64,000 nucleotides of DNA. Source: a virus. Below the pieces are notes generated by a model. It did not search any database. It was given only the letters and a program-made list of their open reading frames with translations, and was not told where the DNA came from. The stretch lies in the IMG/VR virus record IMGVR_UViG_3300013125_000003, positions 62,001-126,000 of that record; one strand, 5' to 3'. Positions 1-7,332 of the stretch are shown in pieces (within the stretch, counting starts at the first letter, position 1; each line of letters begins with the position of its first letter). A program made the translations under genes and the position numbers.

Positions 1-1
1 C

Positions 2-1093
2 TCCCGTGTTGACGGTGTTGCGATGTTCAAAGTTCTGTCAGACTACAGCGACGGAACCAAGAAGATCACGGACTTCATCAAGACCGACGGTGTTTTAACT
101 ACCGTTACAATCGGTGGTGCAGGATCCGTAAAAACCTACAAGCTGCTCGCAGCTAACGTACCTGGTCTCGCATCAGCTCTAGAAAACCACATCTCTGGTT
201 TTACCACGACTAGCGATGACGACTACGCTACTCAGCCGTGGAACGGACCATTCCTTGGAGCAAACGGAACTCAGTACGAAGGTATGAAGAGGGAAGTTGC
301 GGAAGTTTCCAAGTTCCGCCAGATGGGTCTGAAGATGTTCACCAAGTTCGTCGAAGCAAAAGGCGACCAGGTGGCTATCTCAGCATCAGTTGAACAGATC
401 CAGGACCTTAACAGGGTATGGAACTTCGACGTTATCTCCATGCTGGAGAACGTTGCTGTCAATGAAGTTGCACAGTCCATCAACAAAAAGCTCGTCGACA
501 GAGTATTCTCTCTTGGAGCTCTCCACACGACCAACATCAACGCAATTGAAGGTGCTGGTATCACTACACTCGACCTAACCGTTGGTTCAGGTTTCGAAAA
601 CATCTCAACGTTACAGCGTAGGGTCGTTACCAAGATCCTCGAAATGGCTAACCTGATTTATCACAGGGGCCGTTTTGGAGCTGCTACCCACATCGTTACC
701 AACGGTCGTGTAGCATCCGCTCTCGCAGACGTTGCAGGTTACACCTTCGCACCGTTCAACAACGACCTGCCGTCAGGACCTGGTCAGCTTCACCCAGCAG
801 GTAAAGTTCACGGTCTGACTGTGTACGTCGATCCTAACCTGAAATTCGGAGACAACCGTATCCACATCGGACGTAAGGGTGCTGACGAAGAACCTGGTGT
901 AAAGTTCCTACCTTACATCATGGCAGAATCGCTGCAGACTATTTCCGAAGGTACCTTCTCACCGAAGATCGGTCTCAAATCGAGGTACGCTATCACGGAA
1001 GCAGGATGGCACCCGGAAACTCAGTACATCACCCTGACCGTCGCTGGTCTTGGCGTTCTGACCGGATCCGTCGCTCCGTCGGCTGGTTACTAA
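2..1093 (+). CDS. 23: Major capsid protein, gp23-like (5' end outside window)
   Basis: Forms the hexameric shell of the head. The reading frame is open to the left edge of the window, so the N-terminal part is missing; about 363 residues are visible against 521 in T4 gp23. The HK97-type E-loop/P-domain region can be aligned with T4 gp23: a helix resembling the gp23 segment around VTAKTRALKAEY (here VEAKGDQVAISASVEQIQDL), then a C-terminal VYVDPNLKFGDNRIHIGRKG stretch, a PYIMAESL block and a GLKSRYAI block, in the same order as VYIDQ, YYAPYV and GFKTRYGI of gp23. It is followed by a strong terminator and then small head-protein genes under their own late promoter. The product is probably made late from an upstream promoter outside the window. 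The assignment rests on recalled family motifs, not on a computed alignment. Confidence 0.9.
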   Translation, partial: SRVDGVAMFKVLSDYSDGTKKITDFIKTDGVLTTVTIGGAGSVKTYKLLAANVPGLASALENHISGFTTTSDDDYATQPWNGPFLGANGTQYEGMKREVAEVSKFRQMGLKMFTKFVEAKGDQVAISASVEQIQDLNRVWNFDVISMLENVAVNEVAQSINKKLVDRVFSLGALHTTNINAIEGAGITTLDLTVGSGFENISTLQRRVVTKILEMANLIYHRGRFGAATHIVTNGRVASALADVAGYTFAPFNNDLPSGPGQLHPAGKVHGLTVYVDPNLKFGDNRIHIGRKGADEEPGVKFLPYIMAESLQTISEGTFSPKIGLKSRYAITEAGWHPETQYITLTVAGLGVLTGSVAPSAGY

Positions 1094-1122
1094 GAACTAA
1101 TAACACCTTAATTGGTGATACT

Positions 1123-1150
1123 AAAAGGGCTCCGTTTGGAGCCCTTTTTT
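1123..1150 (+). terminator. Intrinsic terminator after the capsid gene
   Basis: A 7-bp GC-rich stem (GGGCTCC, 1127-1133; GGAGCCC, 1138-1144) with a GTTT loop is followed by six T residues, and four A residues precede the stem. It lies 30 nt past the capsid stop codon and upstream of a new late promoter, so it separates capsid transcription from the downstream group. Confidence 0.9.
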
Positions 1151-1170
1151 AGTTTTGTAAGATTGACACT

Positions 1171-1178
1171 GATAAATA
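1171..1178 (+). promoter_or_regulatory. Late promoter element GATAAATA
   Basis: GATAAATAAC matches the T4 late -10 element TATAAATA at seven of eight positions. It lies 27 nt before the ATG at 1205 and just after the capsid terminator. Confidence 0.75.
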
Positions 1179-1204
1179 ACTTAGCGAGCGATCGCGGTAA
1201 AAAA

Positions 1205-1633
1205 ATGAAAAACGACATGACTAAGTCTGTTCTGAGCTACGACGAGTTTATCCTAGAAAAGAAGATGAACCAGGAACTGTCAAAGGGAGCTCCGGCTAAA
1301 GGAAACAAAATTACCAAGCAGGTTGACGACGAAACGTCAGACCTTCCAGCAGGAAAGGGAAAAGCTACCCAGAAAACGGTAAAGCCTAACATGGCTGACA
1401 TGCCTAAGGGTAAGGGAAAAACGATCGCAAAGAGCGTTAAACCTGGAACCACAACTCTTCCGACGAAGAAAGGTTCTGCCCCTAAGAAGATGGTCGACAC
1501 CAAGGCCGAGACCAAGTTGGTCATCAAGGGAAAACCGATCAACAAAGAAGTTAAACCAGAAATGGCAAAGCTCCCGATCGGATCGGTAAAACCTAACCCG
1601 GCAGTTAAGAAGGTATCTCCTCTTAAAAAATAA
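1205..1633 (+). CDS. Lys-rich repeat protein with capsid-targeting-like N-terminus
   Basis: A 142-aa very basic protein of unknown function. An upstream in-frame ATG at 1112 was rejected because it lies before the terminator and late promoter; ATG 1205 follows the promoter with an AAAAA leader. Residues 11-18 read SYDEFILE, resembling the T4 capsid-targeting tag (YQEFIAE) with an I-x-E possible prohead-protease site. The rest is about five imperfect 18-20-residue repeats with a KGKxxxKxVKP core (for example KGKGKTIAKSVKP and KGKPINKEVKP), typical of flexible, DNA- or polyanion-binding tails. The neighbours are capsid and other head-type genes. I infer an internal head protein that may contact packaged DNA; no homologue is recognised. 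Confidence 0.75.
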   Translation: MKNDMTKSVLSYDEFILEKKMNQELSKGAPAKGNKITKQVDDETSDLPAGKGKATQKTVKPNMADMPKGKGKTIAKSVKPGTTTLPTKKGSAPKKMVDTKAETKLVIKGKPINKEVKPEMAKLPIGSVKPNPAVKKVSPLKK

Positions 1634-1644
1634 GCGAAGCTCTA

Positions 1645-2136
1645 ATGGGAAATAAGAACACGAAAGCTTACGCAACCTTCGAAGCGTTCGACAATGACGA
1701 AGCTAACGAACTTCGGCTGAACAACAACTTGGACGATCCGATCGAAGTTGTTTTTCGTGAAGGCCGGATGGGCTTGTCAAACGAGGACGACCCGGACACG
1801 GCGTACAGAAAAGGACTGGAAGACATGTACCATTACATGCTATCAAAGGTCGTTCCTGAAGTAGACGAGAACATCGTTACTGAGGAAAATTCTCTGAAGA
1901 CGCTCGTAGGAAAATCCGACGACGAAGAGCTCGACCTGGACGATGCTAGAACGATAGGAAAGAAGATCTCCAAGATGCACGGTGACGATCGCAAGAAATT
2001 CATCGGAATCGTTAACTTCATGGGAGCATCCTGCCGAATCTACAACGAGATCTGGGCAAACTACAAGCCGGTCGACCCTACCAAGAAGAAATCGAACAAG
2101 GGAAAAGAGTTCCGCGGGGACAAAGAAATAGGTTAA
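1645..2136 (+). CDS. Hypothetical acidic protein in head gene cluster
   Basis: A 163-aa protein that I do not recognise. It is rich in Asp/Glu, with a mainly helical predicted central part (around residues 55-125) and a Lys-rich C-terminal tail (KKKSNKGKEF). It starts 11 nt after the preceding stop with no Shine-Dalgarno sequence and lies between two genes with capsid-tag-like N-termini, so it is probably co-transcribed from the 1171 late promoter. Its own N-terminus (TFEAFDNDE) only weakly resembles the tag. Likely a virion or head-assembly protein by position only. Confidence 0.7.
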   Translation: MGNKNTKAYATFEAFDNDEANELRLNNNLDDPIEVVFREGRMGLSNEDDPDTAYRKGLEDMYHYMLSKVVPEVDENIVTEENSLKTLVGKSDDEELDLDDARTIGKKISKMHGDDRKKFIGIVNFMGASCRIYNEIWANYKPVDPTKKKSNKGKEFRGDKEIG

Positions 2137-2155
2137 AAATTAATTAATCATACAC

Positions 2156-3109
2156 ATGAAACAATTGATAATGGGTTACTCTCAGTTCGTGAACGAGATG
2201 TACAACGCTAACGAAGAAGCGGCAACTACACCAGCAAACTCGGTTATCCCAGAAGGATTCATCACCCCGGACAACATAACCGACGCAGAAGGAGGAAAAG
2301 CAAAGCTTTCCGAACTTCAGAGCAAGTACGCGTTCAAGCCGGAAAGCAATCCTATCGCTATCGAAAGCTCTGACTTGGTAAAATTCTATCACGGAACGCC
2401 TGGTCCTTTCGCTCAAACCAAGCAACAGGTTCAATCGACAGTTCAGAGCGACATCGCTCAGTACGAGATTCAGAACGCTAAGCAGGCCATCTACTACCGA
2501 ATCCTCAAGGGAAGCGGTTTGGAAGATCCAGCTGCAACGGTTGATGTGGTTGGTGTCCTTGCTGGACCTAACCAAGCTGAGGAAACTCCAGCGGCAACCG
2601 AAACTCCTGCAGCAGAACCTGCTCCAGCACCGGAAGCACCAGTAGCTCAGACCGAACCAGTAAAAGAAGCAAAGACTGATCTTTTAGCTACGTACACTCA
2701 GCAACCGCTGAAGGTCGATCAAGTTCGTGAGATCATGGAAAAATTGCTAGCCGAAGGTTTCGAAAAGCCGGATGGAACTGTGCTTACTCCAGCCGAATTA
2801 CCGGATGGACAGTGGTACTGGTCAAGGTTAGTAGGACGAGATAGAAAGACTAACACCATGCTCCTTCAGAGATCTTTGGAAGCAAAAGCTAGCAGCTTAG
2901 CTGCAAAGAACATGACAACAGTTATGTCGGTTGTTTTAGTAGCACCGATTGGCGCTGACGAAGTTGAAGGAGTCGGTTTCATTTGCATGAACGCTCCAGC
3001 TCAAGCATCAGGAAGCCCAGCCGGAGTACGAGGATTGGAACCAGCTGAAACTCCAGCTACCGCTTCTGGTCCGGTGTACGAAGCAAAGCGCTACATAAGA
3101 AATAAGTAA
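2156..3109 (+). CDS. Hypothetical head-cluster protein with capsid-tag-like N-terminus
   Basis: A 317-aa protein of unknown function. Residues 8-14 are YSQFVNE, again the F-(I/V)-x-E pattern of a capsid-targeting tag. An Ala/Pro/Glu-rich linker at about residues 140-180 separates an N-terminal helical region from a C-terminal domain (about 185-290, containing WYWSRLVGRDRKTNTMLLQR) that has an alpha/beta character. A second in-frame ATG six codons in would still keep the tag. It starts 19 nt after the previous stop with an AT-rich leader, as part of the late head operon. Packaging into the head is inferred from the tag; the C-terminal domain is not recognised. Confidence 0.75.
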   Translation: MKQLIMGYSQFVNEMYNANEEAATTPANSVIPEGFITPDNITDAEGGKAKLSELQSKYAFKPESNPIAIESSDLVKFYHGTPGPFAQTKQQVQSTVQSDIAQYEIQNAKQAIYYRILKGSGLEDPAATVDVVGVLAGPNQAEETPAATETPAAEPAPAPEAPVAQTEPVKEAKTDLLATYTQQPLKVDQVREIMEKLLAEGFEKPDGTVLTPAELPDGQWYWSRLVGRDRKTNTMLLQRSLEAKASSLAAKNMTTVMSVVLVAPIGADEVEGVGFICMNAPAQASGSPAGVRGLEPAETPATASGPVYEAKRYIRNK

Positions 3110-3113
3110 GACT

Positions 3114-4175
3114 ATGATAGGCGACGGTGTAATCGCTGAGTCCGTAATCAGCTTCGAAATAACCTGGAAGAATCCAGGGAATGGGGAGCAGCCAAAATGG
3201 GATCAGAACGATCAAAAGATCTATTACCATCAGGCTGACATCTACCCGGACCTGGTGTTCACTAAGGCTCAGGGCATTGCCACGTACTACACCTACACGA
3301 CTATCGACTCGATAATTCACCTTCTAAAGGAAATCGATGCAATCATCGATGAAAAACTCGAATCCGCAGAAGTTTCGGAAGAAGTAAAACAGCTTGGACC
3401 AGCGACCTCCATTCAGAGAGTTGGCCCTACTGGTTTGCAGACGGTACCTCGCGGCGAGATCCAAAAGGTTGGATCGACTGCTCTGCAGAGAGTTCTGCCA
3501 GGAAACACTCAGCTACAAACTGTGCAGAAAGGTCAAGTTCCTGCCACCGTACAAAGGGGTCAAGTTCCAGCAACCGTACAAAGGGGTCAAGTTCCAGCAA
3601 CCGTTCAGAAAGGTCAAGTTCCAGCAGTAATTCAAAAGCAAAGCATTTCGAGTGACCCTGAGCAACCCGTTAAGCCGGATGAAGTAACTAGTGAACCTGA
3701 GCCTAAACAGGGCCAGGAAGCATCTGGTTCGTCCAGAGCTTACACGGTGATAGTCTACGGTAAGGAACTTAAGTTCATAGACGCTCAGCTAACTAGCGCG
3801 AACATCAGAGTGAGACACAGAATCTCAGCTAACCTCTTCAGAAAGATAAACGAAGAGATCGTTGATAACACCAAGAACATCTGGTTGGAAGTTCATTTCG
3901 GTTTGGGAAGAATGGTAAAGATGGAGATGAAAGAATTCGAAACTGAGGACGGTAAAAACCTTCTAGTTCAAGTGCTTCCTACCATTGACATAGTCCTAAC
4001 GCCTGACAAGAACGCGGTAACTCCAAAATCCGAGGAAACCATAAATGTTGAGGATCGGATCAGAAACCTGAAAAGGTTGAGGTACGAGAGGGAAGAAAAT
4101 AGGTTCGACCGATCTAGGACCGAAACTGAAAAGGGAATAAAGCAAGCAGGTTCTTACTGGAAGAAGTCCAAGTGA
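3114..4175 (+). CDS. Hypothetical structural protein with 9-residue tandem repeats
   Basis: A 353-aa protein, unrecognised. The N-terminal ~90 residues (with QKIYYHQADIYPDLVF) form one putative domain. A Gln/Val/Pro-rich linker (about residues 95-180) contains four near-identical 9-aa repeats of the type QVPATVQRG, plus degenerate older copies upstream. The C-terminal ~150 residues contain YTVIVYGKELKF followed by a basic helical tail rich in Arg and Lys. It starts 4 nt after the preceding gene, so translation is probably coupled. The gene order (head proteins, then tail tube) suggests a head, neck or tail completion function, but this is only positional inference. Confidence 0.7.
   Translation: MIGDGVIAESVISFEITWKNPGNGEQPKWDQNDQKIYYHQADIYPDLVFTKAQGIATYYTYTTIDSIIHLLKEIDAIIDEKLESAEVSEEVKQLGPATSIQRVGPTGLQTVPRGEIQKVGSTALQRVLPGNTQLQTVQKGQVPATVQRGQVPATVQRGQVPATVQKGQVPAVIQKQSISSDPEQPVKPDEVTSEPEPKQGQEASGSSRAYTVIVYGKELKFIDAQLTSANIRVRHRISANLFRKINEEIVDNTKNIWLEVHFGLGRMVKMEMKEFETEDGKNLLVQVLPTIDIVLTPDKNAVTPKSEETINVEDRIRNLKRLRYEREENRFDRSRTETEKGIKQAGSYWKKSK
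3531..3638 (+). repeat. Four tandem 27-bp repeats inside the coding region
   Basis: GGTCAAGTTC recurs at 3531, 3558, 3585 and 3612 with an exact 27-bp period; the intervening bases are nearly identical. The period is in frame and encodes QVPATVQ(R/K)G units. Near-identity at the DNA level indicates recent expansion, whereas upstream copies have diverged. Confidence 0.9.
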
Positions 4176-4192
4176 AAATCCTAGAGCTCGCT

Positions 4193-4200
4193 AATAAATA
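4193..4200 (+). promoter_or_regulatory. Late promoter element AATAAATA
   Basis: TAATAAATAAAC lies 20 nt before the tail tube ATG, in the same position as the other late elements. The first base of the GATAAATA consensus is A here; ATAAATA is intact. Confidence 0.6.
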
Positions 4201-4220
4201 AACAAAAAACACAAGACAAG

Positions 4221-4823
4221 ATGGCTGGTCTACCACATTTCAAAAATCACACAGCTGGTCCGAACAGGTACGAACCTATATACCTAAACCAGTTCGAGGT
4301 TATCATTACTCCACCTCCGGCGGTTTCGGCTAAGATCGGTTTCAACAATAACTTAACCCTGGAACACGTTAATAAGGTTGGCCCACTTCCTGAACTAGCA
4401 GGTAACGCAGGCGGACCGCTACAGGTTCAGAGGTACAAATTCGCTGAAAGAGCTTACTCAGCAGCTCGTCCGGCAACTACCCTGCACAAGTTCACTATCG
4501 AGTTCTCGCTAAACTTGAACGAGGATAATGACAACTACATCTACAACGCGTTTAGAGCATGGGCAGACTTGATCTACAACCCAATGACCGGCGCTCAGGG
4601 ATTGAAAAGAGATTACGCAGGAACAACCGCTAACCCAGCAATCGTTCAGATCACGCAGTTTAACAAAGCTGGTCTGATCTTCAGGGAATTCGTTTTCAAT
4701 CCGGTATTCCTAGGACAGGATAAGTTCAACGAACTTCAGTTAGACTACTCTGGAGAAGCTATTGCAACTCTAACTATTCAGTTCGTTGCTGACCGTTACG
4801 TTGAAACCAGAGTTGGTCAGTAA
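4221..4823 (+). CDS. 19: Tail tube protein, gp19-like
   Basis: A 200-aa protein, slightly longer than T4 gp19 (163 aa). It polymerises as the inner tube of the contractile tail. The central stretch NDNYIYNAFRAWADLIYNP, followed by MTGAQGLKRDYAG, is the characteristic conserved block of T4-superfamily tube proteins, and the C-terminal LDYSGEAIATLTIQFVADRY fits the final beta strands of the fold. It has its own late element upstream and an A-rich leader (ACACAAGACAAG) without Shine-Dalgarno. Unlike in T4, the tube gene lies next to head genes and about 13 kb from the sheath gene, separated by replication genes on the other strand. Confidence 0.88.
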   Translation: MAGLPHFKNHTAGPNRYEPIYLNQFEVIITPPPAVSAKIGFNNNLTLEHVNKVGPLPELAGNAGGPLQVQRYKFAERAYSAARPATTLHKFTIEFSLNLNEDNDNYIYNAFRAWADLIYNPMTGAQGLKRDYAGTTANPAIVQITQFNKAGLIFREFVFNPVFLGQDKFNELQLDYSGEAIATLTIQFVADRYVETRVGQ

Positions 4824-4840
4824 AAACACAGAACCAAGAA

Positions 4841-5542
4841 ATGGACATATTTGACGTAAAAAGAAGAGATTTTCCTAACCTTGATCGGTTTGCCGACCGT
4901 AATGCCAAACCTTTTGGTGGACCAGGTGAAAAAGAAGACTTTCAGGGAAATAAGCGCAAATCCCTTAATAAATATCAAAGAGTGATTGATCGCGACTGGA
5001 AGACTGAAGGCAGCCTTCACAATCCTGTTACGGGAGAAGAAATGTTCCAGCCCAATTACGATAGCGCTTGGCACGCAGTGACAAGCGACAAAGTTAGCAG
5101 AGATGCAAAGAAAAAACCTACTGATGTCATGACAGCAAAAGCAACAATTTTTACACAACCTGTCGAGGAAAACAAGATAATGAGATTCGAACAGTTCGTT
5201 AACGAAAATTTCGAAAATCCAGAAATTGGAAACGAAGAAGAATCAATGCAGCCTGAATACATGCAGACAGAAGAAGTCGACGACCAGGTAAATCTAGAGG
5301 ATGAAATCGATTCCGGATACGAAGTTGACGAAGAACAACTCGAACAGCTCATGGAAGAATACGGAGACGACCTAAACGAATTACTTGACAAGATCGTTAC
5401 CGAAATGGAAATCGAAAAAGAAGAAGCTGGCGAATTACTAGCGGCTGCATTCGAAAAGATTTGCAAGGAAGAAGAAACTGAAGACACCGGCGAGGAAACC
5501 GGCGAGGAAACAGGTGAAGAATCTACCGAAGAAGGAGCATAA
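4841..5542 (+). CDS. Hypothetical two-part protein with an internal capsid-tag-like start
   Basis: A 233-aa reading frame, unrecognised. Residues 1-113 form a basic, aromatic part (MDIFDVKRRDFPNLDRF). Residues 114-233 are strongly acidic, begin MRFEQFVNENFENPE and end in a GEETGEETGEES repeat. The Met at residue 114 (ATG 5180) is preceded by GAGGA about 10 nt upstream and starts exactly with the F-V-x-E tag seen at the N-termini of neighbouring head proteins. So the frame may encode two products, a full-length protein and a 120-aa acidic protein from internal initiation, or be a fusion of two genes. The acidic half is reminiscent in composition of phage scaffold/core proteins, but no homology is claimed. 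It is the last gene before a bidirectional terminator. Confidence 0.75.
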   Translation: MDIFDVKRRDFPNLDRFADRNAKPFGGPGEKEDFQGNKRKSLNKYQRVIDRDWKTEGSLHNPVTGEEMFQPNYDSAWHAVTSDKVSRDAKKKPTDVMTAKATIFTQPVEENKIMRFEQFVNENFENPEIGNEEESMQPEYMQTEEVDDQVNLEDEIDSGYEVDEEQLEQLMEEYGDDLNELLDKIVTEMEIEKEEAGELLAAAFEKICKEEETEDTGEETGEETGEESTEEGA

Positions 5543-5566
5543 CATCAGAAGACTTACTATACACTT

Positions 5567-5597
5567 ACAAAAAAGGGGCTTAACCGCCCCTTTTTTA
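5567..5597. terminator. Bidirectional terminator between convergent units
   Basis: The stem GGGGC (5575-5579) / GCCCC (5586-5590) with loop TTAACC is flanked by A8 on the left and T6 on the right, so it works on both strands. It separates the head-gene operon (+) from the nucleotide-metabolism operon (-), whose last stop codon (5595-5597) is inside it. Confidence 0.88.
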
Positions 5598-5993
5598 TTG
5601 TGATTTGAGAATCTTTACATGATTTGGAACTCGAAGCTCCCCGTCAAAATCGACCAAGACTGGGTCGAACTGAACGTCAGAGTAAGTTCCTGCCAGAAAA
5701 TCAATGGTGTTCAGTATCGTGTTTGTGGTAAGGTTTGAGTTTATGTAAACGATTCTTTTGTACTTACGGTTCCTAACGTTTATCGCTTTATCGATGATCT
5801 TCTTAATCTCGTAGTTTATCAAAAACGCTTGAATCTTATTCGGAACAACTATCTCGTGAGAGAACTTATCCCTCATGATCTTATTCACGTTCAGCAAGTA
5901 GTCGGACTTACCTTTCTTGTGAAAGACCTGACTGAACTGTTTCTGGTCAGTCACGAATACTACCTGTAAAGCTCTTACTGGATCTTCAATCAT
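5595..5993 (-). CDS. Hypothetical protein at the end of the nucleotide-metabolism operon
   Basis: A 132-aa protein that I do not recognise. It has alternating hydrophobic strands and helices (ALQVVFVTDQKQF; KYKRIVYINSNLTTNTILN), compatible with a Rossmann-like alpha/beta fold, but no nucleotide-binding motif is visible. Its start overlaps the dCMP deaminase stop (ATGA), indicating translational coupling, and its stop lies in the terminator. It is probably expressed early/middle with the deaminase and the TS-family enzyme; a role in nucleotide or DNA metabolism is only a neighbourhood guess. Confidence 0.65.
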   Translation of the reverse strand: MIEDPVRALQVVFVTDQKQFSQVFHKKGKSDYLLNVNKIMRDKFSHEIVVPNKIQAFLINYEIKKIIDKAINVRNRKYKRIVYINSNLTTNTILNTIDFLAGTYSDVQFDPVLVDFDGELRVPNHVKILKSQ

Positions 5994-6445
5994 TCAGCTG
6001 GGTTTAGTTTCTTTATCTCAATTCCGGCTTTCTTTAGCAATTCGAGGCCTGTTATGTCTCGGTACTCTTCTTCGTAAACGAGACGTTTTATTCCAGCTTG
6101 CAGGATTAACTTGCTACACTCAGCGCACGGTGAGCTAGTGATGTACAGGGTTCCACCATCGCAACTCTGGGTTGATTTAGCAACCTTGAGAATAGCGTTA
6201 GCTTCAGCGTGGAGAACGTACCACTTAGTTCTGTAGCCGACAAAATTTCCATTTTCGTCATTGACCACTTCCTCACACTCATTTTCAAAACCGGAAGGAG
6301 TACCGTTGTACCCATCGGATATGATGGAGCCGTTCTTAACTATGAGAGCTCCTACTTTCAAACGCTTCGCGTAAGACAGTTTTGACCACGATTTGGCCAT
6401 TTCCATGTAAACGTGATCAACTAGATCTTGCTTTGCTGGGTTCAT
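5990..6445 (-). CDS. cd: Deoxycytidylate (dCMP) deaminase
   Basis: Converts dCMP to dUMP, feeding thymidylate synthesis. The zinc cytidine-deaminase signature is complete: HAEANAI (His ligand and catalytic Glu) and PCAECSK (two Cys ligands), preceded by VGALIVKNGSIISDGYNGTPSG, typical of phage and bacterial dCMP deaminases (about 150 aa). Two starts are possible. ATG 6487 would overlap the upstream TS-family gene by 40 nt, while ATG 6445 begins 2 nt after its stop and gives the usual family length; I prefer 6445. It lies between a TS-family enzyme and an unknown gene, with coupled translation on the downstream side. Confidence 0.93.
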   Translation of the reverse strand: MNPAKQDLVDHVYMEMAKSWSKLSYAKRLKVGALIVKNGSIISDGYNGTPSGFENECEEVVNDENGNFVGYRTKWYVLHAEANAILKVAKSTQSCDGGTLYITSSPCAECSKLILQAGIKRLVYEEEYRDITGLELLKKAGIEIKKLNPAE

Positions 6446-6447
6446 TG

Positions 6448-7332
6448 TTACTTGGTCTTTGTGATGTTTTTGTAAATCCATTCGCAAATATCATCTTCGT
6501 CCTGGAAGATTAAAAATTCAGGTGTGCCTGTTTCGATGTGGCTAGCCAGAGTTAATAGATTGTTAGTCGGCTCTCCGTCAATATTTATCAGGTCATTTTT
6601 TACCATCGGCATCTTCACCGGCACAAAATCGTTTTCTAACATTTTGTTAACAAGCTCGTAGTGACGATCGTACACGTGGTACGAATCCGCAACGTGCGTG
6701 TAGGTTCCAAGCTCAAGATCCGGGTAAACCGTTCTCAAGTGATTCAGCATTTGCATCTGAAGAGAACAGAAGAAAGCAGCGTCGGTCGGCGTTCCCCAAA
6801 CAGCGTCATTGCTTCTGATGTTCAACTTCAAGTGAAGCTTGTTATCGCGTATGTGAACGTTAACGTTCATGGTGCAAACGAAATCCTTGTTTCCAAAGTA
6901 CTGGTGTATCGGCATGTTAAAGTGCATGATAGCCTGCCTGGTGTAGGGATCCTTGATGAGGGATTGCATTGCCCATTGGTACTGCGAAAATCCGTGCTGG
7001 TTTTTCATCCTGAAGATGAGATTGCCGTAAGCTGAATTAGCTGTACCGTCATCGTTTTGGATCTGTTCCCAAAACTTTGCCCACTTGGAAATGAAAGCTA
7101 CATCGTTCCGTCCCAGGTAATACCATACCAATTCAGCGGCAATGTATTTCATCTGCGAGCTACGCGCTGGGTTTGTGTACAAGCATGACCTTGGGTCTTC
7201 GACTACTAGAGCAACGTTAAGCTGTTCCTTGCTTATCGTACCCCTGGCATTATTTTCCGGGCAATTGTTCATGACGTGATGCAGAGAGTCCCTGTAACAT
7301 TCAGCAAACGTGTTAGCTTGAAATACTTTCAT
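6448..7332 (-). CDS. Thymidylate synthase-family enzyme, predicted dCMP hydroxymethylase
   Basis: A 294-aa folate-dependent pyrimidine C5-modifying enzyme. The catalytic Cys (residue 153, DFVCT), a phosphate-binding Arg (DPYTR, 132) and the RSND block (173-176) are present. In true dUMP-specific thymidylate synthases the residue eight positions after this RSxD block is Asn; here it is Asp184 (RSNDAVWGTPTD), the same substitution found in T4 dCMP hydroxymethylase gp42 (RSNDVVFGFRND). The DFxCT context also matches gp42. I therefore infer dCMP rather than dUMP as substrate, giving 5-hydroxymethyl-dCMP (or 5-methyl-dCMP). The protein is longer than gp42 (246 aa) and keeps TS-like C-terminal features (DSYHVYDRHYELV). 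It sits upstream of dCMP deaminase in one operon. An ordinary thymidylate synthase remains the alternative. Confidence 0.8.
   Translation of the reverse strand: MKVFQANTFAECYRDSLHHVMNNCPENNARGTISKEQLNVALVVEDPRSCLYTNPARSSQMKYIAAELVWYYLGRNDVAFISKWAKFWEQIQNDDGTANSAYGNLIFRMKNQHGFSQYQWAMQSLIKDPYTRQAIMHFNMPIHQYFGNKDFVCTMNVNVHIRDNKLHLKLNIRSNDAVWGTPTDAAFFCSLQMQMLNHLRTVYPDLELGTYTHVADSYHVYDRHYELVNKMLENDFVPVKMPMVKNDLINIDGEPTNNLLTLASHIETGTPEFLIFQDEDDICEWIYKNITKTK

Noticed and set aside
1112-1204. Longer start for the Lys-rich protein gene
   Set aside because: It would begin before the terminator and the late promoter; ATG 1205 has the right spacing.
6446-6487. Longer start for dCMP deaminase overlapping the TS-family gene
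   Set aside because: Family length and the 2-nt gap after the upstream stop favour ATG 6445; the longer one cannot be excluded.
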